This document shows positions 1 to 11,719 of a stretch of 64,000 bases of DNA, piece after piece; position 1 is the stretch's first letter; each line of letters starts with the position of its first letter. Both the position numbers and the translations under genes were made by a program. Source of the stretch: Prostheceraeus crozeri (lineage: Eukaryota; Platyhelminthes; Polycladida; Euryleptidae); the NCBI GenBank assembly GCA_907163375.1, contig CAJQUW010012890.1, forward strand, positions 744,001 to 808,000, read 5' to 3'. The notes below the pieces were generated by a model. That model worked only from the letters and a program-made list of their open reading frames with translations, did not search any database and was not told the DNA's origin.

Positions 1-2
1 AC

Positions 3-611
3 ATTAGAAGGTCAATTCACCCGCAGCCATATGATTTCCATCAACATCGAAGACGAAATAATGGAAGGTTTGCACGTCAATCGCATTACAATAATACGGC
101 GGTAAGACCTAACGTTTCACCTATGATGCACCACGAAGGCCATTACAGGGCCAACAGGCCTAATTACCGTCAGAGTTTGCCGTTTGAATCTCGAGTAGCG
201 GATAGAAGATTAGACACAAATTATCAAAATGCAGTAATGTCAGATACTTTATGTTTTGAGAACAATTATAATCAGCAAAGAAGCAATTGTAACACTATCT
301 CGAGACAGGATTCTGATAAAAAACAATTGGATTCTCCAATCCTTCGTAATGATATCTACGCGGCAAATGAGTTAGAACGTCTATGTGATGAACGTAATTT
401 AAATGTTCTGGTTGCAAATGTGCATGAAAATTCAATCGACGCACGAATATTCACATCTGATGTTTTTCAGCTACCTCAACCTGAAAGCGCATCTGCGGAA
501 GAAAATATTGTCTCCGACGACGAAGAGAAAGTCGACGACGAAAGGTCTCACGAATCGCCTACGAGCAACGTGAATGACGTGGACAATTTGGGTTTCGAAT
601 TTACAGTTTAA
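3..611 (+). CDS. C-terminal part of an unrecognised protein, 5' open
   Basis: The frame is open from the first bases to a TAA at 609-611, giving about 202 residues, so the true start lies outside the window. The first in-frame ATG is at 123 but need not be the start. The protein is hydrophilic and rich in Arg, Asn, His and Gln in its first half, and strongly acidic near the end (a DDEEKVDDE stretch). No signal peptide, membrane segment or known domain was recognised. The length of open frame in AT-rich DNA and the lack of transposon motifs suggest a terminal exon or large 3' exon of a host gene. No clear polyadenylation signal was seen just downstream. A chance open frame cannot be excluded. 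Confidence 0.5.
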   Translation: MRRSIHPQPYDFHQHRRRNNGRFARQSHYNNTAVRPNVSPMMHHEGHYRANRPNYRQSLPFESRVADRRLDTNYQNAVMSDTLCFENNYNQQRSNCNTISRQDSDKKQLDSPILRNDIYAANELERLCDERNLNVLVANVHENSIDARIFTSDVFQLPQPESASAEENIVSDDEEKVDDERSHESPTSNVNDVDNLGFEFTV

Positions 612-2206
612 AATACTCATATATGCTCTCTTTCTAGTTAAGCGAAAGTTAAAAACTATATACAAGAAATTCATGTCTTGGACGTTTCGGGTCCCGATCC
701 TTTATCAACGAGAAGCACTTTGTTAATCTGCAGCAGAAAGTTAAATACAACAAACTTTCTATGTAGTGCGAACTTGTCACCTCACTGACAGCTCACTACA
801 TCGATTCAGCAACGGTCTTCTATACTTTATCCAACGGGCTTCCAACAACACAATATCAAGCGATCTCTTCACGCATTCAAGATTTTTCACATCAAAGTCA
901 ACAATACTATCACTCTCATACTCAAGACACTTTTATCATCTTTACTGTTCTGTCGATACTCTAAATACCGTGTACGGAAGGCCCTGCAAGTTTTACAAAA
1001 TATGCGATGTCTTCAATGCGACTTGGGGTGTTATATAAGAAATAGGTTACTGTTGCTGTTTTACTACTTAAATGTTGATGAAAGATAAAAGAATTTCTCT
1101 TCAATTGCTAGATACTGCAGGCCTACTTGAATATGTTCTATCTTATGTAATGCGTTTCATAATGAGAGAATCAAGTAAATGATTATCTCAAAGCATTTTC
1201 ATGTAGCTCAGATTCGAGAAAAATCCGTAAACTGCAGACTCTACATTGAATAGCCTAAATCGTGAGATTGTGCCGGTTTTGCAAAGACACCGCAGGGAGG
1301 GACTATATAATTACACTCGCATCTCTGCTGAAATTCAGTCTTGTCATAAAATCACAATTAGTAGTCTATGCCAGTTTTGGCAAGTTTTTCATATTTTTAT
1401 GGTTTTTACTAGGCCGGTTTGTGATGCCTTTTACCACTGGCATCTACCCCCCCCCCTGGGAAGACCATCTAATCCTGATTTGAACTGCTCGCATCCCGTA
1501 ATCTTTGTGAATAAGCTGTCTTTCAAAATCTGAATAGTAAAGTTGTTTTGGAACATCACACATCTGTTGTGAATAAATCTCAAGCAAGCTACATCTAAGT
1601 AAAATCATAGTGCAATGCAAGTCTAGTGCATGTTCGTGGGTGAATTTACGTGCATGATTGAGAAGATTTCTGTCACCTTTCCATCTCTCTACGACAGTCT
1701 TCTGTTCCGTGACTGCACGAACCATGGAGCATGTGCATGTATTCCCAACTTATTCCTTTCTGAGGTTTGACTGGCGCTAATATCTTGGCTAATAAATTTT
1801 GCAGAATTCGTCTGTCCTACGCAGAGAAAAGTTGCAACATGTAGATGGTTGCCAAGATGATGATCCATAAGATATAATAAGTAATTTATTTTCTGAGTTG
1901 CTCAGTATCGGATAAAGAATCTTACCCTTGCGACTAAGATGCAAAATTGTGGAGCCTCAAATGTGTTTCTGTGTAGTGGAAGTTTCTGGAGATGGACATC
2001 ATGGACTTTCATGTCAAAGAGGTCGAATCCCTCGAGATGCCATGCTCAACGAAACAATCCAACACGCTTTAAAGTCAATCAACATTCCTGCCATCTTGCA
2101 GCCAACTTTCAACTTTTTACGATCTAAAATTACTGACAATGTGCGTTTACTGTGGCTTCAATGTTCTAGTTTGTTAAAATTCAGACTTGAATTCGCATTA
2201 GGGTTG
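612..2206. other. Intergenic stretch, no gene recognised
   Basis: AT-rich sequence with only short open frames lacking recognisable motifs. There is a run of ten C at about 1447-1456. Nothing else could be assigned. Confidence 0.5.
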
Positions 2207-3060
2207 TTTCACACATGCGACTCTTTGCAGCGCGGAAGTCGCGCGGGTGCTTGTTTAGCATTACAGTCTATGGAGCCTTTCACATATGTCGCGCGTTTCA
2301 TTTTGCCGCGAGTAAATCGCGCGATTTTGGTTTTTGACCTACTGTACCAGTGATCTTTAACATCATGCCAAACTGAGAACATTTCTGAGTTCAGCATGAT
2401 GTGACTATCAAAACGCATTCCGAATTGCCAATTTTTGTTAAGTAGAACCGATTTTATCTTTGATTTCCAAAGTGTTGATGTTCTCGAACTTTGTGTAAAT
2501 CAATCAATACTGTAGTAAATGCGCGTGCTAACGAAAATCATCACCAATTTTCATTTTGACCTCGTTCTCAGCCGTCAGTGGTCAGACTTTGGTAATCCAC
2601 ACATCAAACTGATCTCCAGAGTATGAAGAAGTTGATATCGCTCATGGCGTCCACCGTAGAGAAATTCTTGCCTTCGCGATCCCCTTTCCTTGGAACAATG
2701 GCCAACAGACACAATTGAGAAGCTATGTCCATGGAAGACAATAGCATATTCGCTCGGATTCCAGCTCCAGGGTAACATTACAGCCTATGTAGGCATTCAC
2801 ACATGTCGCGCGTTTTAAAAGCGGCTAAATTGTCGCAAGAATTCTCCGGGAAATCGCGCGATTTCGAGTTTTGACCAACCAACGATCTAGGACATGGCGT
2901 CAATCTTAGAACATTTCTGAATGCAGTATATTACGGTGATTTTTGAGCATTCCGAACTGCTCAATTTCGTTCAGTAGAACCGATTCTGTCACAAATAATA
3001 CATTTGGAGTTCGAACGTGTTGAGTTCGACCAAAATGATGACTAGCATGGATTCCGCCAT
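2207..3060. repeat. Two direct copies of an interspersed repeat
   Basis: Two diverged units lie in the same orientation about 507 bp apart. The first runs from about 2262 and the second from about 2769. Each begins with CATTACAG-CTATG, followed by TTCACA-ATGTCGCGCG, then AAATCGCGCGATTT, then GAACATTTCTGA, a CATTCCGAA block and AGTAGAACCGATT in the same order. An extra CACACATGCGACT-type block precedes the first unit at 2209. The CGCG-rich blocks contrast with the AT-rich surroundings. The repeat is probably a non-autonomous DNA element duplicated in tandem, but no transposase or target duplication was found. Confidence 0.6.
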
Positions 3061-3670
3061 GGAGAGAATTGTTTTCATAACATGCAAGACTACTAGAGGG
3101 CCCCAGCCCATGCGCTATACTATATTGATTGACTAGACAGGAAGACTTGCAAAAGCAGCGGATATTGACAATTGATGCAGTAAATTGTGAAAGTTGCTAC
3201 TGTTCTTAGTGAAATGACGAAAGTGGTCGCTTCCTGAAAAATTGTTGACTTGCGCTATGAATAGATGACGCAATCGACCACCTTTATCGATGAACTGATT
3301 GAATAGGTTGCTATATTTCTATGTCTATCAAATGAGCTTACACAGAGTAGACGGCGAGACAAATTTGCTGAAATATGAATATTTTTTGCTGATTTTGAAT
3401 ATTATGGCGAACTATAAATTTTAGATAATATTATTTATGTAATAAATTTTAGATAACAAAAACAAATACAACTGAAGCCTGCCTTTAGACTACTTTTGGT
3501 TCATGCCCTTCGAATCGAGGGCATCAATTCTTCGATGCTTCATGAAATCGAGAGATCGAAAAGGTTTGTCCGATGATTGACAGTCGCTGAAATCGAAGTT
3601 CAATGCCAAAAGCCAATTCCAAATTTTAGCGACAATCGCGCTGCGAAAAGTAGGATGTGTCAAACAGCCC
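3061..3670. other. Intergenic stretch, nothing recognised
   Basis: No coding region or repeat boundary could be supported here. A short AT-rich direct duplication occurs at about 3417-3455. Confidence 0.4.
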
Positions 3671-4157
3671 TTCACACTAGCACGATAACGATGGCGATAA
3701 CTATAACAATAGATTGAAATAAGATCACTCTACATGTGTAGCATAGCTGCTGTATCATATTAGCCCGACTTTCTCAACGATGAATAAAATCGCATCATCG
3801 GGATCGCGCCCAGAGCGATTTTCTTAAACGATGGAAATCGTCTATCATAATTTTGTTCCAAATGCCAATTCTGATGTCAGAATCAAAATCAGCGTAAACC
3901 AGTGATCAAAATGCATACATTTTCTTGACCTTTTGTGCCGAAATAACGGTACAGTGGAGACACGCATTTTGTGAAAGGCGATCTTTTCGTTTTTCTACCG
4001 GACAATCAGTTAATTGACGTGCCGATCAATGCGCAGCTGCGCTGAATTCACCGGCTTCTTTCCAAGCCCGACAATCGAGTCATAGAAATCTGACAATATA
4101 ACACTGATTCCGAGTGGTTCAAGCGAGCGAGTTCAGTGTTAACAGTGCAAGTGTGAA
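3671..4157. mobile_element. Short TIR element (487 bp), superfamily unknown
   Basis: The left end TTCACACTAGCAC (3671-3683) is matched in inverted orientation by GTGCAAGTGTGAA (4145-4157), 12 of 13 bases, and similarity continues weakly inward. There is no coding capacity, so this looks like a miniature inverted-repeat element. No convincing target duplication was seen, so the superfamily is open. Confidence 0.5.
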
Positions 4158-4805
4158 TGTAGGAGATCAAAGGAGTTTCTTTTATTCCCACCTGTTGACA
4201 CTGGTCATTTAGAGAATATGAAACATAAAAATTATGACTACTTTGTATATAAACAATCGTTAGAAAGTTTAATGCATGAAATGGGGACCATTTTAATCGA
4301 CATCATCTTCTGATCTTCAATATGACAACAGAATGGGCTAATTTTGAAAGTTAGGAAAAAAATAATACATCCTTCTCAGCAAATGAAAACGATGATGTCC
4401 TTGTGGCTTGCACTGTTACGTTCTGCTAATATAACTTAAATAGAATTTCTTAAACAGATGAATACTATGTTATTGTCAAGCAATTCACTGAAAACCAGGA
4501 CACTGTTCTGCAATTTTTAGATTTGATTTGGCATCATCTGTTTGAACAATCAATTATTCAAAAATTTCATTATCCCTGGTATACAATTATTTCGGGAGAT
4601 GAACCACCCTTCACTCGGCCTCAGTGAAATATGTTTCAGTTTACAAATATTCTAAGACAAATTGTATTTAGATTGCGATAGAAAAGCTCTTTCATTGCGA
4701 CTCATTTAATTTGACCAAATTGTACAATTTCAAAGACTCTCGTCTTCATCTTCGGTGGTATATATAGTAAAACGGAACAAATCAAGGCAATAAAAGAGTT
4801 TAGGT
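4158..4805. other. Intergenic stretch, no gene recognised
   Basis: AT-rich with no supported coding or repeat structure. It contains short decayed open frames only. Confidence 0.4.
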
Positions 4806-5324
4806 CACAGAATTAGATTGTTTAAGCGTATCACTTTGCTGGAAGTGCGAACTGATTCAAAATAATGGCACATGCAGGAACTTAATAAGTGGACAAAAAG
4901 AAATTTTTGATAACTTGCAGAAATAGGAAATATAGTCGTGCGTCGCTTGCGGATTGCTCCAAATCCCTTCAAAATGCTACGATCGCCACGATTCCTTCAG
5001 ATTAGAAGAATTCATATCATTGCGCAAAAGTTTACTCAATAATGTTGGACGCTCCGATCATTATTAAAAAAGTCACCAGACGCGCGAAAAATGTTCACAA
5101 ACTTCTCTGTAGAACTTGACATCGTCTGTGTCTCTGCTGTGTGATCCGGCTGATAACAGTCACTGAAACTTCGCACAATTTGGCGTGTTTAATGCTGAAC
5201 TTGATGCTGATCGTTCGATTGCTATGGCATTTAGTCAGGAGAATGTGCCATTTCATTAACGTATCATGCTCCAATGTTTCCTTTCTAGTCAAACAGAGGA
5301 AGAGTAGACCTGTCTAATTCTGTG
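4806..5324. mobile_element. Family A TIR element, copy 1
   Basis: A 519-bp element bounded by CACAGAATTAGA on the left and its reverse complement TCTAATTCTGTG on the right. Two further copies are at 15019-15444 and 24895-25514. All three share the same order of internal blocks: a TCACTTTGCTGGAAGTGC-type block near the left end, a GCGCA-AGTTT-CTC-ATAATG block, and TTTCCTTTCTAGTCAA near the right end. No transposase is encoded, so this is a non-autonomous DNA transposon. The Penelope fragment begins only 17 bp beyond the right end. Confidence 0.75.
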
Positions 5325-5341
5325 GTCTATAATTCACAACT

Positions 5342-6205
5342 TTAAAACAATGGGAAAGAGCTGGTATTATTGTTTAATAAGATATCTGCGTCAAAAGCAG
5401 CTATGAAGACTGATTCTGCAATGCGTGTTTTGTTTGTACGGGCGATGACGGAGAATGATTGTTCAAAGTTCACATGATTGTGTAACGTTATTTCAGATGG
5501 TAAAGGGTGACCTGACAAGTGCTCTCGAATACGCGTTTGTACATGTAGATGTCTAGTTGTCTCGCCGATGTAACACTTGTCACGGTGTTCACAAGCAATT
5601 TCACAAGATAACTAGACACTCTATCTTTGCGATGAATAAAATGAGCAGTTTTCATTGTCTTGAAAATAAGAATGATTTTACCATAAATCAGATTTTTATT
5701 GAAACAATGAATACCCTTACGAAGTTCAATTTCCGATACTTGAATGTAGGGCAATTTCCAGTAAATGATCTTTTCTTCATGCTCATTAGCAACGTTTGCG
5801 CCAGACTGATCACGTATATCATTAACAGTACTGGGAATAATGTTTCTGCTTTCAACCTTAAGCTTAGCATCGAGGATGTAGTGGATGTTGTAACCATTAC
5901 TGAGAAGCAGGTTGACAATGAAATCATTGCAGGTCTTCAACAAGCTGTCATTGCTACAGATCCGATTTGCCCTGTAGAAGAGACTTTCATAGGTGTCTGT
6001 TTATATTCCTTCGGTGCATGCGCACAGGAAGGAATATAAATGCCAGGATTAGATGGTTTGTAATTCCAAGGAATTTCGAAAAGAGAAACATCATCGTGTA
6101 TGATTTTAGTATCAAGAAAAGAGATTGAACCATTGTGTTCCAACTCGACAGTAAATTTGATGTCATCACTTTGATTATTAAGGAAATTCAGAGTAGTGAT
6201 CACTT
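5342..6205 (-). pseudogene. Penelope-like element, 3' part (RT thumb and GIY-YIG endonuclease), decayed
   Basis: Reading the reverse strand from about 6205 gives LNFLNNQSDDIKFTVELEH followed by SFLDTKI, typical of the region after the reverse transcriptase catalytic core of Penelope-like elements. After a frameshift comes KLPYI and a short linker. After a second frameshift, near 5600, comes CYIGETTRHLHVQTRIREHL, the GIY-YIG nuclease motif of this class. The protein ends with NNNTSSFPLF and a TAA at 5342-5344. The element is truncated at its 5' side, since the RT palm with the catalytic aspartates is missing, and it has at least two frameshifts. Such proteins reverse transcribe the element RNA and nick target DNA, but this copy cannot do so. 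The family assignment is firm from the motif order; subfamily is not assigned. Confidence 0.85.
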
Positions 6206-6414
6206 GATTGAGTGATCACTTGTTCAGTGATTGAGTTTTATAGTCTATTTATTGATATTGACCAATATAGATAGTCGCGGTCCCGACAATAGGGATGGGA
6301 TTCGTACTTCGTAGAATATAGACCAAAAATGTAGTAGACTTACATAAAATTCAGAAGGCAATTATAAACATCAATGTACGATTTATCAGTGGATGGAATG
6401 CCTTGAATGCCTTC

Positions 6415-8281
6415 TTAACCCATTTGGCGCCATCGTAGCGTTTTCGTTACAGCACTTTTCGGAATCTGCTGTCTTCTCCAGCTGGCGACATATGATACAA
6501 TATTATGATTGCCATCATGATTTATCATATATTTTCAGGCAAACTATCGCCAATTCAAAAATTAGCACTTTTTGGTGCTTATATTTGATCACGAAATTAG
6601 ACAAAAACTGGGCACAAAATCTGCTTCTATACTGGAAGACATAGTGGATGAACGTCCCCATGTATTTTACTATCCATGTGATTTGCGTGATCCCATTATT
6701 CATTAAATACCGAAAATAGCAATCAATACTTCATCAGATATTCATCCATGACATGGCATGTCAATTTTTTGAAACCGCAACGTTTTAGCTACACTGGCGT
6801 AATATGATGTACAAAATGTCAAAAACAAGAACAGTGTAAAAGAAGTAAACGGTGGTGAGTACTGTCAATTTTCTTCAAAACTAATGTTTGTAGAATACTG
6901 AAAACGAACAATTACACTGGAATATTGTACTTTTAGTGTCTTCTAAGTGTGTGTAATGCTTCTCGTCACTAAACCAACCAAAGTCCATTGCCATAGCACG
7001 TTCCTCAACACTAGACTTATCGGCTCAATTACAAACGAACGTCAAAGAGAAATCAAATATCAGTCATTTCCACTTACAGCCTAATCACAAGCATTGCAGG
7101 TTGCCAGTTCGCCTGAGCATAGAATGCAAAGATGTCCTCCGACTCGAAAAACTTCTGTGCAAAACTTCATTGGCCGTAGATGGTGCGTCTCGCCCTACAA
7201 GGGCACGCCAGCGGCTCGAGATGGCCGAAACTGGTTTGAAATATCGATGAAGGCTAAACTTGATTATCCCTGATCAACCCATGTAGCTATCTGAAGACAA
7301 TACCCAAGCTGTTGCTTACTATGGACTGAAATATGCAATAGGCCTAATGCCGACGATGACGGTATAGGACTGTTGCCACAAGACCTCCGGAAGTAAATGC
7401 TTCATCAGAGTTATGAGACGATGATGAGTTGAAGATGAATATATGTGTCTCTGAAGTATGTGTCTCAAACGATGTCTCGGAGGTTAGTGACATCGTAGGG
7501 CAGTGTGAGATTGAAACGAAAGATGATTTGAATGATCATCTCAGTAAACAGGGAAATCAGTCAATATAATGGCAAATGTCGGTCATTCTCATCTTCGCAA
7601 ATAGGACAAATATTCTCTGGATGCATTTCAGGGCAAGAATCTTTATGAGATGCTTGATACGCATGCTGATGGTCTTATCGATCTTTTAGTGGCAGAAACC
7701 AATGACTACCCGGGACAAAAGAATTGTTTAGGCCTACATAATGCTAAACAATCTCAAATGCGTTTACTTCTTACTGTTCTTTATTGATGTGAACATTGCG
7801 CATTACCGAGGCGTCTCCAACTCTAACTTGACTTTGGAGTCGACGCAGTAAGATAATCAATTTCTCGACAGGAATTTCGAAATATAAAAAACTTATTTTC
7901 ATTTCAACGATAGCGACTTCATAGCAATCGGCAACGACAGGTAGCATAATGCAGGGCTTTAATTAAATTTGCTAATTTACAGTTCGACAACTACCTCTGA
8001 AATGTGATGGGGAGCTTTTATAATGAAGCTATGACTCATTACTTCGGCAGGAATTGCTTGGAGCAATTCATAGGCTGCATTTGAAAAAAGCATGCTTTTG
8101 TATATTTTGACATCATATGACGCCATCGTAACGAAATCGTTACGGCTCTAATTTCTAAGAAATGGTCATTATAGTGCACTGGTCATTATGTGGTATTCTT
8201 AATTATAACATTCTGAAATACTTACTACCATTTTTATAGAAAATTTGCCGATATTCATGCAGGCGGCCTTAAATGGGTTAA
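6415..8281. mobile_element. piggyBac-type non-autonomous element with TTAA target sites
   Basis: The left boundary is TTAA (6415-6418) followed by CCCATTTGGCGCC. The right boundary is GGCCTTAAATGGG followed by TTAA (8278-8281). The outer ends are inverted copies of each other (CCCATTT against AAATGGG), and TTAA at both sides is the hallmark target site of piggyBac transposons. The 1.86-kb interior has no transposase reading frame that could be recognised. A secondary inverted block containing CGCCATCGTA is near 6427 and 8111. Confidence 0.7.
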
Positions 8282-8899
8282 GTTACCGAAAGACTTATTT
8301 TAATAGACATACATGTACCTAAAATTGCTAGGTCTCAAAAAATTGTATATTTATCTTATTCATGTGTTTCTATGTGTTTTCTTTTATTATATATGATTGA
8401 TGGGAATAGAAGGATGAATTATGCTTTCCTTTCATTCAGGAAGTCTTTTAGGGACATCGTCAATGCAATTCGCCTACAGCATTATAGTAGCCTACTTTAG
8501 GCCAATTACACTGACACCGGGCCTTAAGGACTTCCTGAATTAAGGGAAAATATAATTTAATACTAAAAGCCAAAGCCCAAAATGCTAAAAGCCAAAACTA
8601 CAGCCAAGTAGGGTTGGTCGCGACATAAGTCGAGCGAAAGAAGTCGTGGAACTTTTTCCGCGCGATTAATCGACTTTTTTCGACTTTTTTGTGAAAAGAT
8701 TGCATGCTTGGTCTATTATGAGTTATCAGTTTAAGAATGGTTTAAGAGCATAGGAAACATAGCAAAATATATCTTTATTAATCTTTGGAACAATTGCAGA
8801 GAACTATTGAAGAACAAACACATGAAGCTGAATACAAAGATCAAACATATCATCATGCTTAATTAGCGACAATTAGTGACTTCAATAGAAGAATCAAAG
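8282..8899. other. Intergenic stretch; possible hAT terminal region near 8607
   Basis: No gene was recognised. At about 8607 a TAGGGTTGG motif and a CGA-rich block (TCGAGCG, TCGACTTTTTTCGAC) resemble the terminal region of a hAT element. That would fit the hAT transposase remnant next door on the reverse strand. The matching opposite end was not found. Confidence 0.3.
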
Positions 8900-9472
8900 T
8901 CAGCAATTCAAAAATGTTTCATTCAAATTCATAAAGAGAATCTTATCAGCATTATCGGCTCTCAAAGCCATTCGATTTCTTTGGAGCAGTGCACCAGCGA
9001 TGGTAAACACTCGCTCTGATGGTGCACTGGTTGGTTGAATCGAAAGTAGCTTCCAAACTACGGAGGCCAGTATTGGGAAATGGTCTTGTTATTGATTCCA
9101 CCATTTCCATGGATTCGTACTGGAGTGAAGTGTCGGGAAAGAAAGAAACAATGGTAATTCTTTTTGAATCCTGTCGTTTTCGTCGTTAAAATCAGATATT
9201 TCAACTTCAGGAGCATCAAAAGCAAATGAAAGCAACCTACTTCGAGAGTCACTCGCAGGCAGTTTCAAATCTGGAAACTAAGCATTTTGTACTTCTTTCA
9301 TCATTTCAGTCATTAGTCGTAAACGAATTTCTGATGCCACACCCTCATTAACGAATTTGAAATTCTTAGATCGGGGATCAATTACACTCGCCAGAGTATA
9401 AATAGAAAGCTGTCCAAGAAAAATTGAATCATTGCATGAAAATCGATTTGTTACATTTTTTAGCAAATGCAC
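8900..9472 (-). pseudogene. hAT-family transposase, C-terminal fragment, decayed
   Basis: On the reverse strand the 5' part reads LASVIDPRSKNFKFVNEG, which matches the conserved DPR-K-LKF region of BED/hAT transposases. After frameshifts and a stop, the frame near 9058-8900 reads KLLSIQPTSAPSERVFTIAG and then NRMALRADNADKILFMN. This is the hAT C-terminal dimerisation region, whose usual form is SAPSERVFS-AG. The frame stops with TGA at 8900-8902. The N-terminal zinc finger and most of the catalytic domain are not visible. This is a dead remnant, and its product would have cut and pasted hAT elements. Confidence 0.8.
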
Positions 9473-9910
9473 TCCGAATAATGACTAAATGAATTCGAAG
9501 ATTTTGTTTTAATAATCTTCTCAATATCCGGCAAAATCGGGAATATCAGTGAAACATGTGCAAAATATGTGAGTATGTGATGCAAAATTATGTTTCCACA
9601 ATTTCTGATAAAGCGAAATGAAGAATATCACAATTAACTTGATATTTCATGCATGACAATGATGCAAATAATAATAATGTACTGTAGACTAAGTACAATA
9701 GAATGAAAATCATTTATGTATTATCATAATTAGGCTCTTCAGTAGTCCCTCGCCAGTCACTACACGCCTTGATTTTTTAGATCGAAAGAAATCGAATGGC
9801 ATCATAGTGCTAGGAACATGATTATAAGCTTATTAGATACTAAGAAACTCATATTGGCGGCGATGAGTCACATGTGAAGTGACAAACTGCGCATGCTTGC
9901 ATGGACTAAA
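9473..9910. other. Intergenic stretch, no gene recognised
   Basis: AT-rich. It may hold degraded upstream parts of the adjacent hAT transposase, but no motif could be read. Confidence 0.3.
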
Positions 9911-10712
9911 GTCTAAGGCAGGGGTGCGCAACCTTTTATATTATTCGGCCGCCATTTCGAAGGCCGAAAGAATCACGGCCGCACTTAATATGTGTGCAAA
10001 CAACAAGGTCTATAGCCAATCCTTTTTATATTCCAACACTCAGATTAGCTTTCCATGATGAATGACGCAGTGAAAATGGCATAAAGGCCTACTTCGTAAA
10101 GAGTGAGTTAGCAAGTTAACTCATATACGACCGACGGTCATTTTTGTCCCGAAAAGATTTTAAGCTTAAGGTGCTATTAGCACTTGAAAAGTTGAAAGCA
10201 TGTTTTTGTAAGGGCAACCGAAGGAGAAAACACTTTACTAAGCTATTGTAATAATTCATAAAGGAATCACGAGCCAAACAAAATTATTCATTCATTCATC
10301 ACAGGACCGGTGATCTAGCAGGCATCCTTATTCAAGCCATGCCCTTGAAGCTTACGTGTGCGAACAATTCGAGTAAACTACAATTGTCTCTTTTGTTTCT
10401 TTTAGCTGATGTATGCGCATGAATGCACATGAATGTAACTTCCCTAAAATAGTCTATTCATAAGTTATCGAACTGCTTGAAAGTCTTCATCGCGCCAACG
10501 GGCGCTCAATTTTCCAAGCAGCTAAGGCATATAGGTGTTCGACAGTTACAAGGTGACTAGCATGCTACCATAGTTCCGATTGTTTTCGATTGCCTTGAAC
10601 TCCAGAAATATTTGCAATATACATGTACAATATTCTTTTTCATTTCCTTCTCATTGTCACAGCCGCACTTTGCCTCTGCTACGGCCGCAGGTTGCGCACC
10701 CCTGGTCTAAGG
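9911..10712. mobile_element. Non-autonomous hAT element with perfect 8-bp target duplication
   Basis: The element itself is 9919-10704 (786 bp). It starts CAGGGGTGCGCAACCT and ends AGGTTGCGCACCCCTG, an inverted repeat typical of hAT transposons. It is flanked by identical 8-bp copies of GTCTAAGG at 9911-9918 and 10705-10712, the length expected for hAT. GGCCG-rich blocks near both ends (CGGCCGC) are further inverted sequence. There is no transposase inside. Confidence 0.92.
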
Positions 10713-10939
10713 GCAACGTGATGCACGAGTTCAGGCTGTAACTGTAATCGCAACAATTCAAACGAAATCAGGTTTCGACAGGACATCTGTTGTTAGATAC
10801 CTGTAGAAGGAAGGCTCCATACAATGCATGCAAATCGGAGCTGTAGTAATGTCTTTCTGATGATTCCGAAGCCCTCACAACGGAGAACTGCCTATGGTGC
10901 TGGCGGAAGAAACAAGAAAGGGGCCTATAATTATGTAGG

Positions 10940-11719
10940 GCTTCACCCAGGGATGGCACCCCGGAGTCCTATCATTTTGATAGGACTCCGACTCCGACTC
11001 CGGGTGGCAAGTATATAAAGCCTAGGTTTTTTCAAAAAAGCTGGTAACCTACATCATAGATCATTATAGGCTTACAGGTACCTGAACATGTCTTTAGTAA
11101 TCATTGCTGCATCAATTATCAATCATTTTTGATGAAAGTTTATCAAATGTCGCTTTCAGTTGGATGTATACGACTGGACTCCTCCCATCTTCTTGATGTG
11201 TGCTTCACACGGTTTTTCTCCAGTCTCTACCAGTCAGGAAATCCCCATCCTTCTTCAAAAAAAATGAGTGCACTTTCGATTTTAATATGCGGTTTGGAGG
11301 AGCCATCACACACGATTAACGTTAATTTATTCACTATTAACGTGAAGAGGCAATGTTCTCAAAAAAACTAGTATTTCATTTTTGTCTCTGAAACTTTGGT
11401 GCGTATGTGCGATCGAGGCTAGGAAGGCTTATCTTCTCTACTAAATCACCTTGTGAGAAGACAATCCTTTTTCACTATCACGGTTCATCCCTCAACTATT
11501 GCAAGCTTTGGATGCAGCAGTGTCTCTGTACTTTTGTTTGACGGAGAAAGTTGATATCAAGACAGTGACAAATATATGCACGAGAATAAGTAATTTGTTT
11601 GTATTATATTTCGGGTCTAGTTATAGGCCTGAGTCCGGCGTCCTATCATTAGATAGGACTCCGACCCCAGCAAAAATGATAGGACTCCGGGACTCCGACT
11701 CCGCATCCCTGGCTACACC
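10940..11719. mobile_element. hAT-like non-autonomous element (CAGGGATG family), copy 1
   Basis: The element is 10948-11711 (764 bp) and begins CAGGGATG and ends CATCCCTG. The flanking 8-mers are GCTTCACC (10940-10947) and GCTACACC (11712-11719), a 7/8 match, as expected for an aged hAT target duplication. Near each end are repeated GGACTCCGACTCC blocks and a TAGGACT motif. A second copy at 46734-47446 shares the interior (for example TCGCTTTCAGTTGGATG) and also has a 7/8 matching 8-bp duplication. No coding sequence was recognised. Confidence 0.88.
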
